Position numbers and translations under genes: made by a program. Shown here piece after piece: positions 12,135-57,502 of a stretch of 64,000 bases of DNA. The notes beneath the pieces are model-generated. The model worked only from the letters and a program-made list of their open reading frames with translations. It was not told the origin of the DNA and ran no database searches. Source of the stretch: Mastigias papua (taxonomy: Eukaryota; Cnidaria; Scyphozoa; Rhizostomeae; Mastigiidae); the NCBI GenBank assembly GCA_964019165.1, contig OZ025278.1, positions 11,130,528 to 11,194,527 of the forward strand, in the 5' to 3' direction. Position 1 is the first letter of the stretch. Each line of letters begins with the position of its first letter.

Positions 12135-14493
12135 TCTATTGGGCTACGAAGTTCAAAAATAAAATAAAAAAAAGTTACATCTCGCATATTTGAGAATGTA
12201 TAGGAGGGAATAAACATCTCACCCTGTCTGATACTTCCTTTTATCATTCTGGGCCTTTGTAATAGCTAATATTGTTTTTCGGCCTAGGCAGGCGGTATAT
12301 ATGTGCGAAGCGTAATCTAGAATGGGTAGGTAGAAGCCTCATAGTTAATTTCATAGTCGAATAGCTCCAGTCGAACATCTTACGGTTACATTGTATTTGA
12401 CAGTAAATATGCAACTGATCAATAAAATCGTGGCAGTTTACTAACCAGTTAAATATGATGTGCAAGTTCGTATGGTAATGGCCGATCTGTTAATTTTGTT
12501 GGTAATGTCGCGCGTTGTTAGCTGATTCGCAGAAAAGCAACAATAGGCCAACAACCAAATAAGGCACTATTGCGCAATGGCGTCGCCAATTCCTAGAATT
12601 TTCTCACCAAGTGTGCAAGCACAACAAATGTAAACAGCGCGTCGCCTACAAAGTGTCTCTCTCGCAGAACAACAATCCAGACGTATCAAATCCCTTCGCT
12701 CCTACTTCTGCATTCCCGCACGCTTTGAAACACTTCCAAAGATTCTCACGCATTGCAGCTACATCTTTATTTTAACCTAACACGTATTTAGTTTTTCGTT
12801 AAGGTTGCGGACAAGGAAAACTAGCAATAAAATACATCCCAAGACCAGTACGGGAAGACCCTTTCATAAACAAAGTGACTGCTTAACTTGTTATTTGAAA
12901 TACATGTTTCTTTGTGAGCAGCCTACGCGTAGACGGGGCAAATTTAAGGGACCTGGAATATGTAGACCAGAATCCCCAAAGAGCTTTTCAATCTTGATAC
13001 TTCCATTACGGCAAAAATGGAAAATTAGACACCCAGTTCCATTCATTGCGGTGACATTCGCATCCGTGCGTGCAGCCCAATTTCATGGCAAGGTTTGCGT
13101 TGAAACTTGCAAAGTCAGTAGCAGTATCCTGCCATAACACGTAACACCCATAATATATATCTATAAAGTACTAGTAAGGAACATCTAATACTATAATGTG
13201 GCAAAGAGGTCCAAAAATAAGGAACATTAACAATTAGGCCTTGGGATAGGTTACTTATAAAATCATATAGTAATCAACTATGATTAGTTTCTTGTTTAAA
13301 AGAAAAACCATTGCCAAGCTAAATAGTGGGAATTTGTCTTGGACTACAAGAAAATAAACCTCTAAGTTACACTGTATGGTAAAGAACATTAGTAAAGTCC
13401 ATTTTGTGCCTCATTTACTCTGAAGTACAACAAAGATATCTGCCTTACTAGTATCAAGATGGCGCTTAAGGCTAGGTATTATATACTTGAACTATAGAAA
13501 ATAGTTCATTTCTGAGTTATTTCATTGTTGACTGTACTGACACCCAGTGACAGTTAACTAACTTCAATCAAGAAGGCGGTGGAAAATTCTTCCGTCAGAA
13601 TACAAGAAAATAATTGTTCTACTCTAGTCATCCTTTGCAGCATTTAACAGAGGCTCCTTAACAGATCTAATAAGGGACAAAAAACACTGCAAAGCACTTA
13701 TGTTAAAACATCTTCTCAACAACCTACTAACAACTTGACAGGTCTGTACATCAGCATGCCTGTTTGTTAAATCATCAATAATGTACATGAATAGTAGCAT
13801 CTTAAGATTTATTCAGAGTTAGGCGGTGTACAATGCAATGGGAATTATTGCCCATGTATCCATAAACCTCCTTGGGGTTATCATTCAAATACCTGGATGC
13901 ACTAGCACTAATGGTTCCATAAACATAGTAGCTGCCTGAAATTAGGCAAATTTTCATATAACATAGACTCCTTATAGAGAATAAAGGTAAAAGGTGAATA
14001 ATATGTGTGTGGCTGGGATTGGCATGATAAGGTAAGGATCATTTCAAAGGCCTCAGGTTTCTACTCTATTCTATTCTGTTCTATTCTGTTCCATTTTATT
14101 CTTTTCTATTATATTTCTTTTCTATAAATAATCTGGTTGTAAGGATCCTACAATGGTATGGGCTCTTCATCAATCTGTTTGTAAGGATGTTAAAATGTAT
14201 ATGGTTATGCTGCTTCTTGTGAGCATATATGGGGTGGGGGAGGAGGTAACTCTTTGCTATGAACATCTTAATCTACCTTAAATTCAAGTCAGAGAACTAA
14301 AAAATTTTCAACAAAAACTACTTTCTTAGACTCAGAATGCATGCTCTGACAGCCTGGCTCTGTGAGACTTAAATAGTTAAGGAGATTCAGCAGTTAGAAA
14401 ATTGATAAAATTAGGTATTGCCAGCATTACAAATGAGGTATCACACAACAGTGGCTTCTTACAGTCTCCGTCAGAGGAACTCCTCTCTTAAGA
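12135..14493. other. Spacer between MZB1 start and MED16 stop
   Basis: No gene is supported. The open frame at 12805-13137 (plus) has no recognisable domain. The region holds the second copy of the 233 bp repeat (13366-13597), a TTCTA-rich low-complexity stretch near 14060-14125, and AATAAA on the minus strand at 14095-14100 that could serve MED16. Confidence 0.5.
13366..13597. repeat. Dispersed 232 bp repeat, copy 2 (CpG-decayed)
   Basis: Direct copy of 9497-9729. Several CpG sites of copy 1 read TG or CA here: GCGCC to GTGCC, CCGAAG to CTGAAG, ATCGTCGACCG to ATTGTTGACTG and GACGCC to GACACC. Confidence 0.85.
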
Positions 14494-16992
14494 TCATTCA
14501 GATTTAACTTCAATTGTAGTAATGCCATCCTTGGTTGCATGATTAGCCATCTCCGTACTTGCGTCAAGTGCTCTCCAGAAACCGCCACAATAACAAACAC
14601 CATTCCACTGCTCCTTCCATGAACCAAGTAGAGATCGATCAGGATTTGTGATACTTAATGTTAAAGTGGCACACTGTATGCATTGCTTCAGAGTTTCCCC
14701 TTTCATGAGAGAAGTCTGAAAGTGGTTTATAGTGTCAAAGAAGAATTTGTTTGAAACAGTACAAAAGGAATGGCCTTGTTCAAGTGGTTGAGTCATTGTG
14801 CACTTCTTCCCACTTGAAAGAGTATCCTCTTCTGATGAAAAGACATACTCATCAAAATCACTACCCTGGTAGATACACTGGCTTATTGCACCACACTTTG
14901 GGTCACTGATATTTGGACTTTGGTACATCATTGCATGAGCTCTCATTGGTACTTCATCTTCACTAATGACATCTTTGCTGTAGTCACTCTGCATCAATTT
15001 CAAACACAACTTTGATACAAGTTTAAAAATCTGTGAAATAATATCTGATGGCTGCCCTAGTTCCAGAAAATGTGGTTGCCAGCCTGGACAAGACTGGCCC
15101 CAAAGGTAGACCATGCAAAGTATTTCCCGTAGCATTTTCAATCCATGAGTGCTTACCACAGATAAGGTTTGCTTGCTGTTTCCCATTTTCAGAGAAACAA
15201 GAACCATGCTGCAAATATGAATGGAATAATTTGCTACCCATTGAGTCAAATGTTGCATTGCTGAGATAAGGTGAGAGTCCAGAGATATATCCTTGGCATC
15301 TATGACTTGCAAGACTCGTGAAAGATCAGGATCCAATACTCTGCTACATGTAGATTTAATCTTTAGGATGATTTGTGATTCCTTCTCTAATGACATTGAA
15401 TTCATTGTAGAATGAATAAAACAGTATATTGCCTTCAGCATAAGGAAAAAATAACTTTCATTTGTGCCAAAGTAGAGTCCATCAAGACCTTTATAAATCA
15501 TAGCTTGGATTTGAGCATGTAATGCAGATATTCTTTCCTGAGTCATTGAAGGTTGGCTTGTCAAATTATTTCTTACAGAGTGGCTACACTGTTCTAAAAA
15601 CTTCTCACCATGTCTAGCAGCAAATACTGTGACATCCCAGGGTGTGTTTCCAGTTATGAGACAGTATTCAAAAAGATTAACACAAGCTTTTATTGATAAA
15701 TTCTCTGCTACACCACTTAAAGGATGCACATAGAACAGTGCTAAGTTTCCATTTTCAGTTATAGAGAGGGCACATGTGTCATTAGGTGAGTATACCAAGG
15801 CATTAATGGATTCCCCTTGAACTGACACCATTGTTGTTTTAATATCAGCCAAGTTAGATGATATAGTTACAAGCATGTCCTCCTTCATTGCCAATAAAAG
15901 TGATGGGCATATAGGGAAGTCACTTGAAGAATGCCCTGAGCTGACCATTCTACTCAAAGTTAAGCATGATATCCGCCCTCTTATCATTACCGACTTTGAG
16001 CATACCCATTCCTTGACATTTGTCATCTTTGGTGCTTGCGCCATTCTCTGCAGGACTGGTTGAAGGGTGGCATTCTCTATCTTCAGCTCAAAGCACTTGA
16101 GGCATGTCATAGATCCATTCTCTGTGCAGATCAGGATCTTGTCCAAGTTCTTCTCATTGCTAAATTTCACACATGAGATATGATAAGTCATATACTCATC
16201 ATCTGATATTAAATGAGGTACAATACACGGCGAGATTTCAATTGAAATATCAATCCTACTGCTGCTAAGTCTCAAACTTAGCACAAAAAACTCCACAATT
16301 TGCCTGTCAGTTGCTAATATAACAGAAACCCTTCCATCCTCCCTAAAGCATATATCACCTTTCAGCACCCTGCACTGGCTTGTCAATAGTCTAACCTTCT
16401 GGACCTTAAGGGTTTTGCGACCTTTCTCACAAAGAACAACAGCAGCCATACCAGCATCTGTAACCACAATGAAACCATCACTTTTTAGTCCAGCAATATC
16501 AGTCAGGCAGGACTTCACATATCTCCTCTGAAACTTCTCCAAAAGATTTGCATGGCTGGCTTTCGCATCAAAAATAATCCTAGGCCCTGGGTCAAGCCAT
16601 GATATACATACAGCCCTGTTTTCAAAATTGACCCCGTGAACAGCATGCCAGCAGTTCACCATATTCTTGTGCATTGCAAACACCTTGCAGCTGCCATTTG
16701 TATCAATAGCAAGAAGCCTGGTGCTACTTTTATCCCATTGCAAATGCTCAATTGGGTAATTATAATCTGTTTTCATGTGGTACACCTCCCAAGGAGTTTC
16801 TGGGCACATTACATGTATAAAAATTGATGACAGGCATGGCCTACCAATGTTATTTGATGCCATGTAGCCAGTAGTGAAAGCAATCAGGTTTCTTGTTGAC
16901 CATGTGCATGATGGCTGGCCAATTTTTGACTTGAAAATCAAACCGGATTCTTCCGTATTCCATTCAACTTTAAACAACTTTTGCATTGACAT
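14494..16992 (-). CDS. MED16: Mediator complex subunit 16 (single exon)
   Basis: MED16 is a tail-module subunit of Mediator that relays activator signals to RNA polymerase II in the nucleus. One uninterrupted 832-residue frame covers the family from N to C terminus (human 877). The N-terminal half is WD40/beta-propeller-like, with CTWSTRNLIAFTT near residue 29 and an IEHLQWDKSSTRLLAID block near residues 82-98. The helical second half has LFEYCLITGNTPWDV, SAMQHLTQWVANY and LREILCMVYLWG, each with a clear MED16 counterpart. The C-terminal zinc-type end has CIQCATLTLS, then WKEQWNGVCYCGGFWRA. The start MSMQ has a second Met two codons on. It is divergent from USO1, 221 bp away. Lack of introns is odd here: its neighbours have 4-31 exons. 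Confidence 0.93.
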   Translation of the reverse strand: MSMQKLFKVEWNTEESGLIFKSKIGQPSCTWSTRNLIAFTTGYMASNNIGRPCLSSIFIHVMCPETPWEVYHMKTDYNYPIEHLQWDKSSTRLLAIDTNGSCKVFAMHKNMVNCWHAVHGVNFENRAVCISWLDPGPRIIFDAKASHANLLEKFQRRYVKSCLTDIAGLKSDGFIVVTDAGMAAVVLCEKGRKTLKVQKVRLLTSQCRVLKGDICFREDGRVSVILATDRQIVEFFVLSLRLSSSRIDISIEISPCIVPHLISDDEYMTYHISCVKFSNEKNLDKILICTENGSMTCLKCFELKIENATLQPVLQRMAQAPKMTNVKEWVCSKSVMIRGRISCLTLSRMVSSGHSSSDFPICPSLLLAMKEDMLVTISSNLADIKTTMVSVQGESINALVYSPNDTCALSITENGNLALFYVHPLSGVAENLSIKACVNLFEYCLITGNTPWDVTVFAARHGEKFLEQCSHSVRNNLTSQPSMTQERISALHAQIQAMIYKGLDGLYFGTNESYFFLMLKAIYCFIHSTMNSMSLEKESQIILKIKSTCSRVLDPDLSRVLQVIDAKDISLDSHLISAMQHLTQWVANYSIHICSMVLVSLKMGNSKQTLSVVSTHGLKMLREILCMVYLWGQSCPGWQPHFLELGQPSDIISQIFKLVSKLCLKLMQSDYSKDVISEDEVPMRAHAMMYQSPNISDPKCGAISQCIYQGSDFDEYVFSSEEDTLSSGKKCTMTQPLEQGHSFCTVSNKFFFDTINHFQTSLMKGETLKQCIQCATLTLSITNPDRSLLGSWKEQWNGVCYCGGFWRALDASTEMANHATKDGITTIEVKSE

Positions 16993-17213
16993 TGCCTCTG
17001 TTTCCTATTTACAACATTCACAACTCCTCTGTCATTTTCTTTCCATGAAGATGCCTTACTTTCGTTTATCAAAAAGAGGTCATGTCCTTATGCCACGTAG
17101 GCGCATGCGTTCTATAGTCATAACATTGGCTGTTCTTCATATGGCCGTGGGGCAGCAGAAGTGAAACTTTGTATTCCAATGTCATTGAGACAGCTTGAAG
17201 CACACGATTAAAG
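16993..17213. promoter_or_regulatory. Divergent promoter shared by MED16 and USO1
   Basis: Only 221 bp separate the two start codons, so both transcription starts should lie inside or very near it. It contains GCGCATGCG at 17101-17109, the NRF1 palindrome type, and ATTGG (inverted CCAAT) at 17125-17129. I see no TATA box. Confidence 0.75.
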
Positions 17214-39129
<21,916 letters not shown>

Positions 39130-40044
39130 TTTGCGATTAATGATCCTGTAATTGTGGTGGTTAGTCACTTCACTTGAGAAACACAGAGATTCACCTAAAT
39201 GTATCTGAGACTCTGATAACTACTGGGAAGTTTTAAATTAAATTTTTAGAGGACTCATTTAGGACGGAATGTAATTGCGGTGCATTTCTTTGTAATGGGT
39301 TGATGCAGAAGCTGAAATGAGATATCAGAAATTGGAAAAAGTGACAAAGATAATAATACTTGATCACCAATTGGATTGATTTGTTCAGAATGAATAAGAT
39401 TCCTGTTATGTACTGCATTTTAGCAAGCAAGTTGCGGTTAGGTTTGCATTCTATATAGTCTTCGCAGAAATACAGCGGTATTGTTTATTTTGCAGAACAT
39501 GTTTGCGATTATCACTATCCATCTTTATCCCTAGGAAATTAAGGAAGAGATGTCGTATTTTTACGCATGCTATCTAATTTTATTATTTTGAAAAACTTCG
39601 GAAGATGTCATTTGCAAGCGCCATCATGATACCCCTTTTATTGAGCATTTTAAGTTATCTCTCCATTTACATCATAGAAAACGGGAATGTTTTCAATCCC
39701 TTGTTTTTCCACCGTACGCTCGCCTACTAGATTTAATTTGCCATTGACGTTCTAGGACATGTTTTTCTGCTGTCGTGTGGTATATTATGATTCAGGGGTC
39801 AGAATAATGCGTTTGTATCGGAAATTTATTCACAAGATTCGGCGGGAAAATCTAGTAATTGTCTTATTAATGAACTTGATAGAGTAACTAAAGAAATAAA
39901 TTATTATTTCTGTTGTATATCATAATGTTAATTTTGCTACAATTAGAATTCTCTACAAACATTCATCTGTTGACTTCAATACGAGAGGCCGCTCTTGTTG
40001 ATTGTTGATACCATTATATGCAAAACTTGATTTCCATATACCAT

Positions 40045-40195
40045 AACTCATGAAATTTCGCCCATATCTAATTTTTGCGCAGCCTAGCCATTTTACTGCG
40101 CGAAAATTTGATGTGCGTGAAATATGCCCTTTCAGGAAGTGCGCGGAAATTAGATTGCGCGAAATTTAAACTTACGCGAAAATTTCATGAATTAA
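40045..40195. mobile_element. 150 bp inverted-repeat element
   Basis: Left CTCATGAAATTTCGC and TCTAATTTTTGCGC are inverted on the right as GCGCGGAAATTAGA and GCGAAAATTTCATGA. It is foldable, without coding capacity. Confidence 0.6.
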
Positions 40196-41275
40196 AGTAG
40201 GTGAAGGTCATCAGTGGTATGGGTTCATGTGTTTGCTTCCTGGTCCTTGATTACTGCTATTCCCTCTTGGAACACAGTCACTCCACTTCAAAAGAGCGCC
40301 ACAATGAAAGATGTAAACATGGAAGCATCTTATTGGTTAATAATTTGATGTAAACAAATCCGCTGGTAGGTTGAGAACAAAATATTCCTATGTTATTCTT
40401 TGGGGCATATCCCACCCTCCAAAAAGTATTTAAGTTTATTATTTCATCTTGGTGTCCTAGCTATTATCTCTTTTATTTGCCATATTAGCCATTTATCAGC
40501 TACGCGAGGATCTCCATCACAGTGTAAGAGTATAAATAACCTACGAATTACTTCATAATTTTTTGTTGTACGTCAATAACTTCAACAAGACTTCCCATAT
40601 CAGTTGGATTCTTAAGACAATATTTTGTTTCCTTTGAAAATTGCCTACATACATAAAGGCATGTAGTAGAGTATATGGCAAGCATTTTAGCAGCTTCGTC
40701 CTCTTCAACGAACCAAGATCTATCTCTTCCATTTGGCATTTCGTCATTACATCCAAGACATGCATCCCCGAGTAACCCAGAGGGTTTTTGAAGTAGCATT
40801 ATGGCATTTTACAAAGTGATAGTTGAATCTCTCGTATCATTTGCTTAGATTCCATGAAACATGCATCTCGTTATACCTTTCAGGTTTTCTTACAACATTT
40901 GACATTTATTTCTACTTAGCTTTTGACAACCCACTGATCTTTGTGTCCTTTTGTTCCACCCTTTGGTTTCTCAGCTTAAATCTGTTCCTTGTTCCATGTA
41001 CAAACAAATCACTTAGGGTAGAAATCTCGTAGCCATGCCGATGAACTATTTGTTGGAGAAACATCTCCCAGGGGATCAATTCCTTCACTCGTTTTCAGTA
41101 CTTTTCACCCACGGGGGACTGTGGGCCATCGGCGGCATTTCCTGCGAAAACAAGTCCCAATTTGCGAGTTAACCGTTCTGAATAACAGAGGGGAGTTTTG
41201 GACTAAACTGCTCTTTGGTTCAAACCGTTGCTTGAGTCACGCGTGTTAAGTTTTAATTGATTATTGGCTTCTCAG

Positions 41276-41394
41276 CACACGATTTGGAGGATGTGCAACA
41301 CAAAATAACGCTAGACAGTACAGGAAAATGGACGCAAAAGTACGGTGATCAGCGCTTCAGGCTGTTGAAGTTCGCCAGGAATCCTGAGCTATAG
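41276..41394 (+). CDS. Candidate alternative last exon of USO1
   Basis: An acceptor TTGGCTTCTCAG precedes a 119 bp open stretch ending in TAG. Joined to a GT donor at 39116 inside exon 31 (GAAG/GTAGCT), the phases fit and add Ala, then 38 residues starting HDLEDVQHKITLDSTG and ending FARNPEL. The isoform would be 992 residues. The composition looks protein-like but I recognise no domain. It could instead belong to an unrelated gene. Confidence 0.4.
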
Positions 41395-43464
41395 GCAACT
41401 TTGGTGAGTGCAATATCTTAAATGTTCTTCTACCTACTTGGCAACTATGCAATTAGGCCACTTGTAGGCATTTCTTGATTCTTCCAGATAAAATTTCGCG
41501 AAGGTATCAAAAGGGAGTCAAAAGGCTAGAAGGCGCATAACGAACGTCTCGTTGGCAAAATGAACGAAAGTCGTGCAAGGAGCCTTTGTTTGTATGTAAA
41601 CAGGTACAAAGGTAATGCTTGTAGAGATAACAGGATTCGAGCTCGCGACCCTTGAGTTTGTTCGTTTGACCTTCTCCTGGACAAAAGGAGCGAATGTGGT
41701 GGAACTTGGGAGGAAGGTTATTTAGGGAGTCGACAAAGACAAAACACGTGTAGTCTCAATGCATCCAAAAAGTTATACAATGGAATTTAAGAAGTCTTAC
41801 CAAATAAACCAAAACTAACATACTATCTAATCTAAATTATACATGCTCCTTAAAAATGGTCCGGCATTAGAGGAACACAGGGGTATTGCTTTAAGTTAAA
41901 ATGACTTTGTCAAAATGAATTGGATTGGATTGGATTGAAATGAACTGAATTGGAATTAGTCACGATTACAGGTTTTCAACCTGGTACTGCTTTATGATAA
42001 AAATGTTTATGATACCTATTCAATTGGAGGGGGTGTGGTAACAGTTGTGAAATGTTTTACAAACATTTCAAAATATATCAAACTATAGGTAGCCATGGAT
42101 GAACTGAAATTATCGTAGATAATGTATCTATAAATGAATGAATAAGCAGTAAATTTTTAATCATGAAATGACGGTAGATGATGGAGAAATAGGAATCATA
42201 TAGTTGCACTTAGAGTGAATTTGAACCGTGAACCAATACAAAAAAGGAAGCAATTACTGCAGAAGGTGTGAGGTCGTGGGCGAAGAGTGATATTAAACAC
42301 GAACATAGGCAATAAACATGTTGACGAAAAGCCTGACTATAGCACTGATGAGATAGAAGACAACAAAAAGTCAAGCGAATGCTGGATTCAGATCAATGAG
42401 CTCCATCGAAGCAGGGGGGGGGGGGGGGCATGAAAATACTTTAGATAACAGATCCCCTTATGTAGAAACAATAGCAGAATAAAAGTGAAATTGCTTCCAA
42501 AGTATGTAGGTTAAATCTCAACTATAGTTTCTCATAAGAAAGAAAAGGTACGGAAGACAATATCTTTCTAGGGGGGATGCTTTTAAACTGGGGAGTTGCT
42601 AATCAAAGTTTGACGAACTTCCGTACAAGTTCATCCATAACTACCTCTGCGTGTAAAAGGTGTAGTAGGATCGATAGCAAAGAACAACAATCTATGACAC
42701 GTGTTAAATCTTTAGTGTGGTAATTTCATGGCGATATGTACAGTAGCTACAATGATGGGTACATTTTGGTATAAAAATAAAGTAAACTAAATGCTTCAGC
42801 GTCAGCAAGCAACATAACAGCTCTCTAAAACAAAACTCAATCAAATACCCTAGAAATACGACTCATCGTTCAAGTTAACTTCGTTTTCTGGTTAATGAAC
42901 TCTACAAGCTGAACTGAAGAGTGAAGGTTGATGATATTAATGGGTGATCACAAATATAAATGGATAGAAAAGATGCCACCACCTCTGTTGTAGGAATTTC
43001 CTGCTTTCAAAAGAAAATATAAGCCCCAAAAATGACAGAGAAAGACGTCCTAGACAACTTGAGCAGGTACTAACAATTTCTTACCCTTTATGTGTACTAT
43101 CTTGCAAATATGAAAAAGCTCATTGAAAAATGCCGAAGGGACATATTTCTGGCGTTTTCTGTTCGACCAAGTACGGCTCTTCAATCCACTTCCATGTGCA
43201 CAGTCTTCTTTAGATTGAGATGAACTGAAACTCGCAACCAATAGTGCTGAATGTTCATGTGGAAAATGCAACTGTCGGCGAAACTATGATTTCCATCCAC
43301 CATTTTTAAACATTCCTACACAGAGGGGCTCTTAAGCGAAAGCATACGAAAGCCTTTTTCTATGTGTGATCTATCTACAAAAATCAAAATCAAAATTGCT
43401 GTTATATGGGAATAAATAAGGTTTAAATTTAATTATTAACATCAAGTTCACATAATTTCTCTTT

Positions 43465-56770
<13,306 letters not shown>

Positions 56771-57010
56771 AGCGATCTCTGTTAATTCCCCTCTAATGTG
56801 AACGAACGATATATGCCCTTAATGCCTCCTACCTCTGATCAAAACAAATGTCTGCTATAGAAGATGATGATTTCATCGCGTCGGTAATAAGAAGTCTGGG
56901 ATCCAATCATCACGCTTCCGGTAAGAGCGACTGGCCCGGACGTTGTTTCAGATAAACATGCAAAATGCGCTTTCCATTTGAGATGCATCTACCTCGTCAG
57001 CAATAGGGAT
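56771..57010 (-). promoter_or_regulatory. Presumed GCLC promoter region
   Basis: This is the upstream side of the GCLC start codon. It is richer in CpG than the surroundings. It contains an ETS-type CTTCCGG at about 56915-56921 and, on the minus strand, TGCTGAC at 57002-56996, half of a Maf recognition element. Vertebrate GCLC is driven by NRF2/Maf, so the half site is suggestive, but a 7-mer is weak evidence. Confidence 0.35.
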
Positions 57011-57130
57011 AACACATCGGGATAATACATATGGTGGTAGGCCAGAAAGAGAAGAAAAAACCCAACGAAAGCAACAAACCTAAGTAAAGCGAGGTGTGCA
57101 ACGATTTCTACTAAAATTTTGTACTCCATA

Positions 57131-57502
57131 TACACTCTTTTTTATATAAGAATAAAGTTTATAAGAATGTTGAGGCTCAAAATCACTCAAATTTAGGAAT
57201 GATTTAAGAATAATGCGAGGCTCCAGCTTCATCAAAACATAAGAATTTTTGTATATCACAGTTATAATACTGCTTTCAGATGTACTTTTGCATTATCAAT
57301 ACAAAATATAAACTCAGACTTAGTTTTATCATGTAGTAAAACATCAACAAAGATTGGAATATATTCCTTAAATTTTTAGGCGAAGTTACACCTTTGGTAT
57401 TTAAGAATAAGTTAAGAGTAATTCTAGTCTCAAATCAGAAAAATATAAGAATATTAAGGCTCGGAAAGAATTTAGGTGTTCTTATACAAAAGAAAGAGTG
57501 TA
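57131..57502. mobile_element. 372 bp MITE, family A copy 2
   Basis: Inverted ends TACACTCTTT-TTTATATAAGAAT and TACACTCTTTCTTTTGTATAAGAA. The interior matches 45080-45458 in reverse orientation, for example a block reading TGATGAAGCT-GAGC-GCATTATTCTTAAAT. Confidence 0.75.

Larger units (their letters stand above)
39130..43464. other. Region between convergent USO1 and GCLC ends
   Basis: USO1 and GCLC converge here. AATAAA occurs at 39895-39900 and 41803-41808 on the plus strand. The region holds a small inverted-repeat element (40045-40195), the candidate USO1 alternative exon (41276-41394) and a 15-base G run (42414-42428). The frame 40548-40799 (minus) has cysteine pairs but no family I recognise. 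Confidence 0.5.

Noticed and set aside
12805..13137. 110-codon frame on the plus strand between MZB1 and MED16
   Set aside because: No domain, no matching exons and no conserved pattern that I recognise.
40548..40799. 83-codon minus-strand frame with CLGC and other cysteines
   Set aside because: It looks somewhat protein-like but has no family match I can name and no neighbouring exons.
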